Of a stretch of 32,774 bases of DNA, positions 1 through 7,530 are shown in pieces. A model generated the notes under the pieces. That model worked only from the letters and a program-made list of their open reading frames with translations. It was not told where the DNA came from and did no database searches. The stretch lies in NCBI GenBank assembly GCA_964630265.1, contig CAZVRW010000033.1:1-32774 (forward strand), written 5' to 3'. Every line of letters starts with the position of its first letter. Position 1 is the first letter of the stretch. Both the position numbers and the translations under genes were made by a program. The DNA is from CAZBWP01 sp964630265 (GTDB lineage: Bacteria > Pseudomonadota > Alphaproteobacteria > Rhodospirillales > Defluviicoccaceae).

Positions 1-1015
1 GCATGTGCACCTTGAGGATCTGCTCGCGCCCGAGAATGTCCGGATTGGGCACCACGACTTGACGGTCGAAGCGGCCGGGGCGCAGCAGCGCCGGATCCAA
101 CACGTCCGGCCGGTTGGTGGCGGCGATCAGGATCACCCCCTCGTTAGCCTCGAAGCCGTCCATCTCCACCAGCAGCTGGTTGAGGGTCTGTTCACGCTCG
201 TCGTGACCGCCGCCGAGGCCGGTACCGCGATGCCGGCCGACGGCGTCGATCTCGTCGACGAAGACGATGCACGGCGCATTCTTTTTCGCCTGCTCGAACA
301 TGTCGCGGACGCGGGACGCACCGACGCCGACAAACATCTCGACGAAGTCCGAGCCCGAAATCGTGAAGAACGGCACGTTGGCCTCGCCGGCGATGGCGCG
401 GGCGAGCAGGGTCTTGCCGGTGCCCGGCGGACCGACGAGCAGGCAGCCCTTGGGGATCTTGCCGCCGAGCCGCTGGAACTTCTGCGGATCGCGCAGGAAC
501 TCGACGATCTCCTCCAACTCCAGCTTGGCCTCGTCGATGCCGGCGACGTCATCGAAGGTCACGCGTCGGGTGTCCTGGTTGAGCAGCCGCGCCCGGCTCT
601 TGCCGAAGCCCATGACGCCGCCGCCGCCGCCGCCCTGCATCCGGCGCATGAAGTAGATCCAGACGCCGATCAACAGCAGCACCGGGAAGGTCGAAATCAG
701 CAGCGAGAGCAGGAAGTTCGGGCGCGATGGCGGGACCGCCTCGATCTGCACGCCATGCTCGACCAGCGGCGAGACGATGTCTGCGCCCTCCGGCACGAAC
801 GTGCGGAAGCTGAGACCGTTGCTCGTCGTCCCGGAAATCTCCTGGCCGCGGACGGTCACCTTGCTGATCTCCCCGGACTCGGCCCTGGCCAGGAAATCGG
901 TGTAGGCGAGTTGCTCGCCGGTCGTCCGCGGCCCGGTCCCCTGCAGCAAGCTGAACAGCAGGATGACGGCGAGCCCGACGATGATCACCAGACCCAGGTT
1001 GCCATTTGCCTTCAT
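1..1015 (-). CDS. ftsH: FtsH ATP-dependent zinc metalloprotease, N-terminal part (runs off left edge)
   Basis: Membrane-anchored AAA+ protease that degrades misfolded and regulatory membrane and cytosolic proteins. About 338 residues are visible. A transmembrane segment follows the start (GLVIIVGLAVILLF), then a periplasmic region, a second membrane segment (LLSLLISTFPVLLLIGVWIY), a glycine run (MQGGGGGG) and the AAA+ domain with Walker A GPPGTGKT, Walker B IVFVDEID, the pore motif FVGVGA and the second region of homology (LLRPGRFDRQ). The zinc protease domain lies beyond base 1. The start is ATG at 1015 with GAGGAG just upstream. The preceding minus-strand gene, a LuxR-type regulator, ends 304 bases away, so ftsH probably has its own promoter. 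A different-looking FtsH C-terminus lies at the right edge of the window. Confidence 0.97.
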   Translation of the reverse strand, partial: MKANGNLGLVIIVGLAVILLFSLLQGTGPRTTGEQLAYTDFLARAESGEISKVTVRGQEISGTTSNGLSFRTFVPEGADIVSPLVEHGVQIEAVPPSRPNFLLSLLISTFPVLLLIGVWIYFMRRMQGGGGGGVMGFGKSRARLLNQDTRRVTFDDVAGIDEAKLELEEIVEFLRDPQKFQRLGGKIPKGCLLVGPPGTGKTLLARAIAGEANVPFFTISGSDFVEMFVGVGASRVRDMFEQAKKNAPCIVFVDEIDAVGRHRGTGLGGGHDEREQTLNQLLVEMDGFEANEGVILIAATNRPDVLDPALLRPGRFDRQVVVPNPDILGREQILKVHM

Positions 1016-1319
1016 TCAAACTCTCCTCAAGTCCGGCGGTCGCGCGGAACAGTGTCGAGGCCATCAGCGTCGGAGCCATGCGCCGCGGTGCGTGCCGGAA
1101 CGGTCGCTTCCGACAGCCGCCACGCCTGACCAGCGTCGCGGCGGATCGCCGCCGTTGCACCCGGAACGGCCGACTCCCGTCGACACGCTCCTGCCTCGTG
1201 TCCTCTCCCAACTCTATATGGGAATGCTGCGAAGGTCAGTCGACCGTCCGCCTCGCGAAGCCGGCTGCGGCGCCGGGCGAGGACCTGGGCTCCGTTACCG
1301 GGCGAGGACGCAGCCCCTT
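1016..1319. other. Intergenic region upstream of ftsH
   Basis: I see no gene here. The one AT-rich spot (1215-1220, CATATA on minus) sits 17 bases from TCGACT (1243-1238), which is a weak sigma70-like promoter reading toward ftsH. The part next to the regulator's stop carries a short 25-base-period repeat, listed separately. Confidence 0.4.
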
Positions 1320-1331
1320 TTACCGGGCGAG
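1273..1331. repeat. Three CCGGGCGAG copies at 25-base period
   Basis: CCGGGCGAG begins at 1273, 1298 and 1323. The last copy encodes the end of the LuxR-type regulator (LAR, stop) on minus. The 1298 copy, with the two bases before it, repeats that stop-containing end as TTACCGGGCGAG. The spacers are only loosely alike. This may be a small tandem duplication of the 3' end, or chance in GC-rich DNA. Confidence 0.35.
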
Positions 1332-2756
1332 CACACCCGGGCCGGTGACGATGGTGCGCACGAGATCCGCCTGCCGATCGGTCTCGACCTTCGACAGCAC
1401 CTTCTTCAGGTGCTTGCGGGTGGTCTCGTAGGCGACGCCCAGCCGCTCGGCAATCTCGTCCAGCCGGTAGCCACGCGCCAGTTCGGCGGCGACCCGCGCC
1501 TCGGCGCGCGTCAGGCCATAAAGCTGCCGCAGACGATCCTCGTCGATGTCCGCCGACCGGTCGGGATCGCCGACGAATACGATCGCCGCCGGATCATCCC
1601 AACTCGCTCCCAGGAGATTTTCGCCATACGGCCAGATCAGGAAGGACAGTGGGCGCTGCCCGGACGGCCGCGGCACCGAGAAACCGCTCCCCGGGGGATG
1701 CTGACTCGCGGCGTTCCGATGATTGTTGCCGCGCGGCTGCAGGATCAGGCCGAACAGGTCACGGAACAGGGTTCGCCGACCGTCCCGGTTGAGTTCGAGA
1801 CCGTTGCGGCCGATCCACAGGACCTCGCGCGCATTGATCACGTCGCGGGCGACGCGGTTGGTGCCGAGCACGGCTCCGCTGGCACTGACCAGCAGCACGC
1901 CGAGCGGCATCGTGTCGAGGGCATCCAACGCGAGTTGCCGAAGATTCTGCGAGCGTTTGAGCACCAAGCCGGAGCGCAAACCCCGTTGCAGGTATGGCAG
2001 CAGCCGGCGCATCAGGCCGGCCTCGGCGCTGCCGAACGCGCCGCTATCGGCGCGCCGCGCCGCATAGACATACAAAATCTTGTGGCCCTTGCGCTCGACG
2101 ACTGCAAACATCTGGTGGCGCAGCGATTGCGGGCCGAGCCAGTGGCTGAAGAATTCGCTGCGATCCTCCTCGACCTCGCCAACCAGGTCCTGGCCGAAGA
2201 GCACCGTGCCGGGCTGGCGGAACGCGTCCTCGTTGTTCAGCCACTCACTGGCGCGCCCGAAGTGCTCACCGAAGGCCTCGATGGCGGTGACCTCGAAGCC
2301 GACCGCGTGTTCGATGCGGCCGTCGCCGACGCTGAAGTCGTGCCGCGCCAAGGCGCAGGCCTGGGCACCCAGGGCGTCCGCCAGCTTGGTCAGAGCGGTC
2401 GGCCAGAACCGCGGGTCCAGGCTGGCGCTGTAGAAATCGGAAACCAGGTCGAGGGCGCTTTCGGGGGACAGGCGGCCGCCGAGTTCCGCGTTCCGCCACC
2501 CCTCGTCGACGCGACGATCGATGCCACAGCGCCGGTCGATGCCGATCCGCTTGTCAGCACCCGACCGGCGATCACGGCCGGTTCGCTGCTCGGTGGCGAT
2601 GTCGCCGGCCAGTAGCCGCGAGATTCCCGCGCCCGGAATGTCCGGGGCAACCTGACGACGGTCGTTGCCCGCCCGCCGATCGGTCAGCCGCCGGCGGTCG
2701 CCGTCCCTTCGGCGATCCATTCCAGACCGCCGCTCCGACATGGCTCGTTCCATCAC
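1320..2756 (-). CDS. LuxR-type transcriptional regulator with Arg-rich DRR-repeat N-terminus
   Basis: A 478-residue protein in three parts. Residues 1-85 or so are rich in degenerate repeats of the form RRSGxDRR/xGNDRR, in two blocks around a short hydrophobic stretch. The middle (roughly 95-390) looks like a sensory domain of the GAF/PAS sort found in many HTH regulators; I cannot name its ligand. Residues about 415-475 are a LuxR/GerE-type HTH (YGLTRAEARVAAELARGY, then EIAERLGVAYETTRKHLKKV), so it should bind DNA. The start is ATG at 2756 with AAGGAGG about ten bases upstream (2771-2763); MSERR, a few codons later, is an alternative. There is no response-regulator receiver domain and no recognisable acyl-homoserine-lactone domain. 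Target unknown. Confidence 0.85.
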   Translation of the reverse strand: MMERAMSERRSGMDRRRDGDRRRLTDRRAGNDRRQVAPDIPGAGISRLLAGDIATEQRTGRDRRSGADKRIGIDRRCGIDRRVDEGWRNAELGGRLSPESALDLVSDFYSASLDPRFWPTALTKLADALGAQACALARHDFSVGDGRIEHAVGFEVTAIEAFGEHFGRASEWLNNEDAFRQPGTVLFGQDLVGEVEEDRSEFFSHWLGPQSLRHQMFAVVERKGHKILYVYAARRADSGAFGSAEAGLMRRLLPYLQRGLRSGLVLKRSQNLRQLALDALDTMPLGVLLVSASGAVLGTNRVARDVINAREVLWIGRNGLELNRDGRRTLFRDLFGLILQPRGNNHRNAASQHPPGSGFSVPRPSGQRPLSFLIWPYGENLLGASWDDPAAIVFVGDPDRSADIDEDRLRQLYGLTRAEARVAAELARGYRLDEIAERLGVAYETTRKHLKKVLSKVETDRQADLVRTIVTGPGVLAR

Positions 2757-2795
2757 CGCCCCGCCTCCTTAAGAGATTTAAAACCTTTGCGTGTA

Positions 2796-2824
2796 TTCCT
2801 AAATCTTTCGGTTGTGCAAGTCAA
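2796..2824 (-). promoter_or_regulatory. Candidate sigma70-type promoter of the LuxR-type gene
   Basis: On minus, TTGACT (2824-2819), a 17-base spacer and TAGGAA (2801-2796), in the AT-richest part of the local intergenic region and about 40 bases before the start codon. The -10 match is poor, so this is tentative. Confidence 0.35.
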
Positions 2825-3324
2825 GCTTTCGATCCCCGAAGTCGGTCAAGCAGCCTGTTCTCGCCGTCTCGCGACACCCGTCGGATGCGGCCAGAAGCAC
2901 CCTTTCGGGGTATTCTACAGGAACGTCGGTTGGCGATCCAACGACTTTATGGCGCCGCGTGACGACGATGATGCGCAAGCAATCGTCGCGCCAAGACTGC
3001 CGCAAAGCAAGGTCCCGGGACCAGGGTTAGGCCGGCCCAAGACCCGGCGCGCCACATCGAGAATCTCCCCCATAACGGCACCGTCGCCGTCGCTGTCCTG
3101 CGGGCGAGTCTGTGACTGTGGAACCACAGGGGGATCGGTCAAAGCCGATTTGGCAGTGCACACAGACCGATTGGTGACGGCCGGACGGGATCGAGAATTT
3201 CCGTTTCTCCGCCAGGAATTACCGCCGTCGCTCCCGCACCTGCGGCAATCGCTCGCAGTCGCGAGAGTTTCACACACGCCGTCGAGGGGGATTGACTCTC
3301 GGCCGGGAAAAAGACAATTGCCAA

Positions 3325-3356
3325 CGTGATCGCGACGCCTCCACGTCCCGATCACG
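3325..3356. promoter_or_regulatory. Strong hairpin upstream of small gene
   Basis: CGTGATCGCGAC (3325-3336) and GTCCCGATCACG (3345-3356) form an 8 bp stem, one C-C mismatch and 3 more pairs, with an 8-base loop. There is no T-run after it, so a simple terminator is not obvious; an operator or 5' leader structure is possible. It lies about 40 bases before the candidate small gene at 3397. Confidence 0.4.
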
Positions 3357-3396
3357 CGTTTCTACGCCTTGTTAGCAACTGAAAAGGATGGTCGAT

Positions 3397-3585
3397 ATGA
3401 CCAATAAGTTTTATAGCAACCACGCGACCGCTGTCGATGCTGTTTTTTTCCCTGTCGTGCCTGATTCTTTCATGCGGCGCGACAGCGGCGACAGCCTCCG
3501 CAGCAATCTAGCGCTTTTGGGTACCGAGTGGCCCGAGGAAGTGGATCGACCGCTGGTATCCCCGCACGATCGCTGGAGTTTCTGA
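3397..3585 (+). CDS. Candidate small hypothetical protein (62 aa)
   Basis: I do not recognise this protein. It starts MTNKFYSNHATAVDAVFF and ends in an acidic, tryptophan-containing tail. AAAAGG (3382-3387) is nine bases before ATG 3397; an in-frame ATG at 3388 is too close to that site. Support comes from the ribosome site, a hairpin upstream and a terminator-like hairpin downstream (3666-3700), which together look like a one-gene transcription unit. There is no signal peptide and no clear domain, and codon use is less GC-biased than the neighbours, so chance remains possible. Confidence 0.35.
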   Translation: MTNKFYSNHATAVDAVFFPVVPDSFMRRDSGDSLRSNLALLGTEWPEEVDRPLVSPHDRWSF

Positions 3586-3665
3586 TCCAGACCGTTGGCT
3601 TCGACCAATGACCCACGCAGCGGGCCGTGATTCGCACAGCGAGGTCGGCGATGTAGCCTAAGCGG

Positions 3666-3700
3666 GGGCCCTCGGCGGGTGACGGGGGCCCTTCCTTTAT
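3666..3700 (+). terminator. Possible Rho-independent terminator
   Basis: GGGCCCTCG (3666-3674) can pair with CGGGGGCCC (3683-3691), a 9 bp stem with one G-T pair and an 8-base loop, followed by TTCCTTTAT. It would end the small unit at 3397-3585 before the hydrolase operon. Confidence 0.4.
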
Positions 3701-3739
3701 GCGGCGTCTGCGGTCCGGCGGTCGGGGCCGGGCCACATG

Positions 3740-3768
3740 CGATCCGACACCTGCACACCATGCGTAGA
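3740..3768 (+). promoter_or_regulatory. Putative ECF (RpoE/ChrR-type) promoter of hydrolase-gpx
   Basis: CGATCC (3740-3745), a 17-base spacer and CGTAGA (3763-3768). It matches the form of the motif in front of the sigma factor gene itself (TGATCC, 17, CGTATC), with one change in the -35. Expected transcription start is near 3775, exactly at the likely start codon of the hydrolase. Confidence 0.5.
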
Positions 3769-3774
3769 CCGGGC

Positions 3775-4719
3775 ATGGTTGACACGGTTCTGACCTCCCC
3801 TGGGCCCGCGCGCGGCCTTCGGCCTGAGCGTGCTGGCTGGCTCGCCCGCGGCGCGGCCGCACTTGCGGCCATGGTCTCGTTGGTCGGCTGTTCGCCGGCG
3901 TGGTTGCTCGACAGCATCGTGCCCCGCGACGGCTATTCGGTGCGATCCGACATCGCCTATGGGCCGGAGAGTCGGCAGCGCCTCGATATCTATTTGCCGG
4001 ACGACGCGACGACGGTCGGTCGGCCGATATTGGTGTTCTTCTATGGCGGCAGTTGGAAGAGTGGTGATCGCGACCTCTACCGGTTCATCGGTGAAGCCTT
4101 CACGCGTCTCGGCTACGTCGTCGTCGTGCCCGACTATCGGCTCTATCCCGACGTGCGGTTCCCCGCGTTTGTCGAGGATGCGGCGCGCGTCGTGTCCTGG
4201 CTGCGCGACCATGCGGCCGACTTCGGCGGTGATGCCGACCGCCTGATCCTCGCCGGCCACTCCGCCGGCGCCCACATCACCATGCTGCTGCTGTTCGATC
4301 CCCGCTATCTCGCCGCTTGGGACGTACCCGCCTCGGCGGTCCAAGGCGGCGTCGGTCTCGCCGGCCCCTATGCGCTGGACCCGCAGAAGTATGCCAGCAT
4401 CCGTCCGATCTTCGCCGACTTGGAGGATCCCGAAGCGGCACGCCCGGTCGCCTTCGCCTCGGGTGACGCGCCGCCGGTGTTGCTGCTGCACGGCACCGCC
4501 GACCGCACGGTCGGTCCGCAAAACACGCGCCAGATGGCGGACGCGGTGCGCGCCGCCGGCGGCTCCGTCACGGTGCGGTATTATGACGGGCTCGGCCACA
4601 TCGGCATCGTCGCATCGGTCGCCGCGCCGTTCCGGGGACGCGACGCGGTCTACGAGGACGTGGCAAGCTTTCTGGCAGCCGTCAGCGCCGACGCGCCGGC
4701 CGCGGCTGTCGACCGATGA
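3775..4719 (+). CDS. Lipoprotein alpha/beta hydrolase (esterase/carboxylesterase-like)
   Basis: Probable exported lipid-anchored serine hydrolase. From ATG 3775 the protein has a long basic leader, a hydrophobic stretch (ARGAAALAAMVS) and a lipobox-like LVGC, so Cys39 would be lipidated. The fold is shown by an oxyanion-type FYGGSW, the nucleophile elbow GHSAGAH, a late Asp in HGTADRTV and the catalytic His in GLGHIGI. This order resembles the BD-FAE/carboxylesterase group. In-frame ATGs at 3679 and 3760 are alternatives, but the candidate ECF promoter ends at 3768, which favours 3775 and would make the message leaderless. The stop is followed by gpx with 14 bases between, so the two are one operon. 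The substrate is unknown. Confidence 0.85.
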   Translation: MVDTVLTSPGPARGLRPERAGWLARGAAALAAMVSLVGCSPAWLLDSIVPRDGYSVRSDIAYGPESRQRLDIYLPDDATTVGRPILVFFYGGSWKSGDRDLYRFIGEAFTRLGYVVVVPDYRLYPDVRFPAFVEDAARVVSWLRDHAADFGGDADRLILAGHSAGAHITMLLLFDPRYLAAWDVPASAVQGGVGLAGPYALDPQKYASIRPIFADLEDPEAARPVAFASGDAPPVLLLHGTADRTVGPQNTRQMADAVRAAGGSVTVRYYDGLGHIGIVASVAAPFRGRDAVYEDVASFLAAVSADAPAAAVDR

Positions 4720-4733
4720 AGAGGAGAACGAGG

Positions 4734-5339
4734 ATGAGCGCACGACCGGGTGGACTGAGCATGGTGATCCGTTCGACCGCGTTGGCCTGCGCCGTGTGTG
4801 TGGCAGCGGCAGCCCCCCCGTCGGCGGACCCGGCGTCGGCAGACCCGGCGGCGAACGCCCACGCCTTCACCTTCACCGCCATCGACGGTGAACCTTTGCC
4901 GCTCGCCGGCTTCGCCGGTAAGGCGGTGCTGGTCGTCAACACCGCCTCGCGGTGCGGTTTCACCCGGCAGTATGGCGACCTGCAGGCGGTGTGGGATACG
5001 TATCGAGATCGCGGTCTCGTGGTGCTGGGCGTGCCGTCGAACGACTTCGGCGGCCAGGAACCTGGGTCCGATGCGGAGATCAAGACGTTCTGTGAGGTCA
5101 ACTTCAACGTCGATTTCCCGCTGACCTCCAAGGAACACGTCGCCGGCGACGAGGCGCATCCGTTCTATCGGTGGGCCGCGGAGGAACTCGGTGCCGAGGC
5201 GCGTCCACGCTGGAATTTCCACAAGTACCTGTTGGCGCCCGACGGAAAACTCGTCGGCTGGTTCCCGACGGCCATGTCGCCCGGTTCGCGGACGGTGCTG
5301 GGGGCGCTCGAGGCGGCGCTGCCGGCAGCCGACCGTTGA
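4734..5339 (+). CDS. Exported glutathione peroxidase family protein
   Basis: Thiol peroxidase of the GPx family, reducing hydrogen peroxide or lipid hydroperoxides; in bacteria thioredoxin is often the reductant. The catalytic Cys is in NTASRCGFTRQY (about residue 74), the conserved Gln is in NDFGGQEPG and the Trp/Asn in PRWNFHKYL. It uses Cys, not selenocysteine. A signal-peptide-like N-terminus (STALACAVCVAAAA) suggests a periplasmic location. Start chosen at ATG 4734 because AGGAG lies seven bases before it; an upstream ATG at 4716 overlaps the hydrolase stop. It sits between the hydrolase and the ECF sigma gene and fits a role against peroxides made by photo-oxidation. Confidence 0.93.
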   Translation: MSARPGGLSMVIRSTALACAVCVAAAAPPSADPASADPAANAHAFTFTAIDGEPLPLAGFAGKAVLVVNTASRCGFTRQYGDLQAVWDTYRDRGLVVLGVPSNDFGGQEPGSDAEIKTFCEVNFNVDFPLTSKEHVAGDEAHPFYRWAAEELGAEARPRWNFHKYLLAPDGKLVGWFPTAMSPGSRTVLGALEAALPAADR

Positions 5340-5394
5340 CTGGCCGCTGGGGCTCCGGGCGTCGTAGTGGCGCGCCGCTGCGGTGCGCGTCGGG

Positions 5395-5423
5395 TGATCC
5401 AGCCGAGGCCGCGGGCGCGTATC
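5395..5423 (+). promoter_or_regulatory. Putative autoregulatory ECF promoter of the sigma-chrR operon
   Basis: TGATCC (5395-5400), a 17-base spacer and CGTATC (5418-5423). TGATCC is the known -35 of Rhodobacter sphaeroides RpoE targets, and that gene is autoregulated. The predicted start near 5430 leaves a leader of about 110 bases to the chosen start codon. Confidence 0.7.
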
Positions 5424-5540
5424 GTTCTGTAACCAGGGAAGTACATCGTCATGGACATGATCGTCGCTCTCGGTGATTCTTCGCCCTTGCACCGGCCGGT
5501 GAGGCTCATGCCTCGTCTGCGACGCGCAAGGGGGGCGATA

Positions 5541-6098
5541 GTGGCGGTTAAGAACGATGATCTGGAGAGGCTGATTGAGCGTGTGGCTGAGCACCGCGAT
5601 CGGGCCGCGTTTGCCGAGCTGTTCAAACATTTTGCGCCTCGTCTGAAGGCGTTCGGGCTGCGGCAGGGGGCCGATCTCGCCGCCGCCGAGGAGTTGGCCC
5701 AGGAGGCAATGGTGTCGGTCTGGCGCAAGGCGCACACCTTCGACCGTAGTCGGGCCACGGCGACGACGTGGGTGTTTACTATCGTGCGTAACAAGCGGAT
5801 CGACATGTTCCGTCGGGAAAACCGGGCCGAGGTGGCCGTCGACGAGGTCCCGGACGTCGCCTCCAGCGACGATGGGCCGGATGTGCTGATGCAGACGGAA
5901 CGGGCCGGCGCCGCCATCCGCGAGGCGATCAAGTTGTTGCCGGAGGAACAGGTGCAAATTTTGCAGAAGGCGTTTTTCGAGGACAAGTCGCATAGCGTGA
6001 TCGCCGCCGAACTGGACCTGCCACTCGGAACCGTCAAGTCGCGTGTACGTTTGGCGTTGGCGAAATTGCGGTCAACGCTGTCGGAGGATTATCGATGA
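5541..6098 (+). CDS. rpoE: ECF sigma factor, RpoE/ChrR-partner type (ECF11 group)
   Basis: Alternative RNA polymerase sigma factor of about 185 residues. Region 2 is seen in AAFAELFKHFAPRLKAFG and the following AEELAQEAMVSVWRKAHTFD and ATTWVFTIVRNKRIDMFR; region 4 in EEQVQILQKAFFEDKSHSVI and LPLGTVKSRVRLALAKLR. The wording closely follows R. sphaeroides RpoE. I chose GTG 5541 since AAGGGGGG precedes it by five bases and the length then fits the family; an in-frame ATG at 5451 would add 30 residues unlike the family. Its stop overlaps the start of the chrR gene (ATGA), typical of a sigma/anti-sigma pair. Probably autoregulated from the motif at 5395-5423. Confidence 0.93.
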   Translation: MAVKNDDLERLIERVAEHRDRAAFAELFKHFAPRLKAFGLRQGADLAAAEELAQEAMVSVWRKAHTFDRSRATATTWVFTIVRNKRIDMFRRENRAEVAVDEVPDVASSDDGPDVLMQTERAGAAIREAIKLLPEEQVQILQKAFFEDKSHSVIAAELDLPLGTVKSRVRLALAKLRSTLSEDYR

Positions 6099-6760
6099 TT
6101 TCGCAGCATCCGCCCTTTGATATGATCGTGGACTATGCGGCCGGCAGCCTGCCGGAAGCGGTGTCGGCCTTGATGGCCTGTCACGTTGAAATGTGCCCCG
6201 TGTGCCGCGGTCGCGTTGCCGAACTCGAGATGGTTGGCGGCGCCTTGCTCGATGCAATTCCACCGGTGCCGATCAGCAATCGCGAGTTGGAAGATGTCAT
6301 GGCGCGCATCGACGCCCTGGAGGACGCGGGGGAGGATGAGGCGGCGCACGCTGCCCCTCCCGTCACCATCGGCACAACGACGCTGCCGGCGGCGCTGCGG
6401 CGCCTCGTCGGGCCGGCCTTGGAGCGGCTGGCGTGGCGGAAACGTGGCGGCCTCTTCGAGGAGGCGCGTCTGCCGGTCGGCTCCGGCGCCTTCTCGGTGT
6501 CGTTGATGCGTCTGAAACCCGGCGCCAGTATGCCGCGGCACACCCACCGTGGCGTCGAGTACACGCTGGTGCTGGCCGGCGGCTTCACCGACGGCGACCG
6601 GCAGTTCGGTCCGGGTGATTTTTCGGCGAAGGATTCGTCGGTCGAGCACAGTCCGGTGGTCGACGATGACGGCGAGTGCATTTGCCTCGTCGTGCAGGAC
6701 GCGCCGGTCAAGCTCACCGGCACGTTCGGCCGCCTCGTCAACCCGTTTCTCCGGTTTTAA
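6095..6760 (+). CDS. chrR: ChrR-type zinc anti-sigma factor with cupin domain
   Basis: Anti-sigma factor that binds the upstream-encoded sigma factor and releases it on singlet oxygen or organic hydroperoxide stress. The N-terminal anti-sigma domain shows the zinc site HxxxCxxC (His30, Cys34, Cys37) with His5, one residue off the R. sphaeroides ChrR ligands as I recall them. The C-terminal cupin-like domain has His149, His151, Glu155 (HTHRGVEYTLVLAGG) and His185 in SVEHSP, matching the second metal site. Both sites look intact, so the switch should work. GGAGG lies eight bases before ATG 6095, which overlaps the sigma stop. Confidence 0.95.
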   Translation: MISQHPPFDMIVDYAAGSLPEAVSALMACHVEMCPVCRGRVAELEMVGGALLDAIPPVPISNRELEDVMARIDALEDAGEDEAAHAAPPVTIGTTTLPAALRRLVGPALERLAWRKRGGLFEEARLPVGSGAFSVSLMRLKPGASMPRHTHRGVEYTLVLAGGFTDGDRQFGPGDFSAKDSSVEHSPVVDDDGECICLVVQDAPVKLTGTFGRLVNPFLRF

Positions 6761-6807
6761 CCCGTTCGTCGCGTGGCGGTGGGCTGGGTGGATCTCGGGA
6801 GATGATG

Positions 6808-7530
6808 ATGCTAGATTTGGACTCCATCGCGAGCCGAACGCGGTTCGGCCTGATCAGTGCAACCGTTGCCCTGACCGCCTTCGCGCAGACCGTCGGGGCA
6901 ACGTGTATGCAGACCAGTCAAAATCCGCTCGATCTCTACGGCAATGAAATCCGCTTCGACGTCAATCGTGACGGCCGAACCGTCGGTTCGCATACGGTGA
7001 CATTCCGAGAGCAGGGCGACCAGCTTTTTGTCGAGACACAGTTTGACATCCGCGTGTCAGTGCTGTTCGTCACGGCGTTCCGGTACTCCTACACCGCCAC
7101 CGAAGTGTGGCAGGACGGGTGCCTGCAGTCGGTGCGTGCGGTCACCGACGACGACGGCAAGCGCAGCACGGTTCAGGCCGCGGCTTCGGCCAGTGCGCTC
7201 CAGGGCGAGGGGCCGCGCGGTCGGATCGACGCGCCGACCGGCCTGTATCCGACAAGCCACTGGAATGCGGGCGTTTTGCAGAGCGACCGGGTACTGAACA
7301 CCATCACCGGGGCCATTGACCAAGTCAACATCCTGGATCTCGGTCGCGACATGGTCAGGGTGAACGATCGCACCGCGCCGGCCCAGCGCTATCGGTACAC
7401 CGGCGATCTGAACGTCGACGTCTGGTACGACGACGATGGCCGTTGGGTAAAGATGCGCTTCGCCGCCAAAGACGGATCGATCATCGAGTATGTCTGCCGT
7501 TCGTGTCAGAACGGCCAGGGAGCCGCATGA
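6808..7530 (+). CDS. Exported DUF6134-like protein
   Basis: A 240-residue protein of unknown function, resembling DUF6134. The N-terminus has a hydrophobic signal-like segment (FGLISATVALTAFAQTVGAT). The rest is beta-rich with patterns such as VGSHTVTFREQGDQLFV, FRYSYTATEVWQDG and a C-terminal IEYVCRSCQN. Three ATGs stand in a row at 6802, 6805 and 6808; the third has the best spacing from CGGGAG. It follows chrR by 47 bases and overlaps the following SDR by ATGA, so it is likely in the sigma-chrR operon. It may act at the envelope, on lipid or a lipid-linked product, but that is inferred from company only. Confidence 0.75.
   Translation: MLDLDSIASRTRFGLISATVALTAFAQTVGATCMQTSQNPLDLYGNEIRFDVNRDGRTVGSHTVTFREQGDQLFVETQFDIRVSVLFVTAFRYSYTATEVWQDGCLQSVRAVTDDDGKRSTVQAAASASALQGEGPRGRIDAPTGLYPTSHWNAGVLQSDRVLNTITGAIDQVNILDLGRDMVRVNDRTAPAQRYRYTGDLNVDVWYDDDGRWVKMRFAAKDGSIIEYVCRSCQNGQGAA

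Larger units (their letters stand above)
2757..3396. other. Sparsely coded intergenic stretch
   Basis: About 640 bases where open frames exist on both strands but none has a convincing ribosome site, a recognisable domain or typical codon bias. Composition is less GC-rich than its surroundings. It holds the candidate promoter of the minus-strand regulator at its left end and a strong hairpin near 3325-3356. I see no RNA gene that I can name. Confidence 0.5.

Noticed and set aside
1..1129. Long plus-strand frame opposite ftsH
   Set aside because: Shadow of the FtsH AAA+ domain; no ribosome site or domain.
2787..3355. Open frames of 180 (plus) and 146 (minus) residues in the sparse region
   Set aside because: No ribosome site, no recognisable family, and composition not protein-like; I leave the region uncoded.
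3579..3615. TGATCC near 3585 as another ECF promoter
   Set aside because: No CGTA at 16 or 17 bases; the sequence there is CCAATG/CAATGA.
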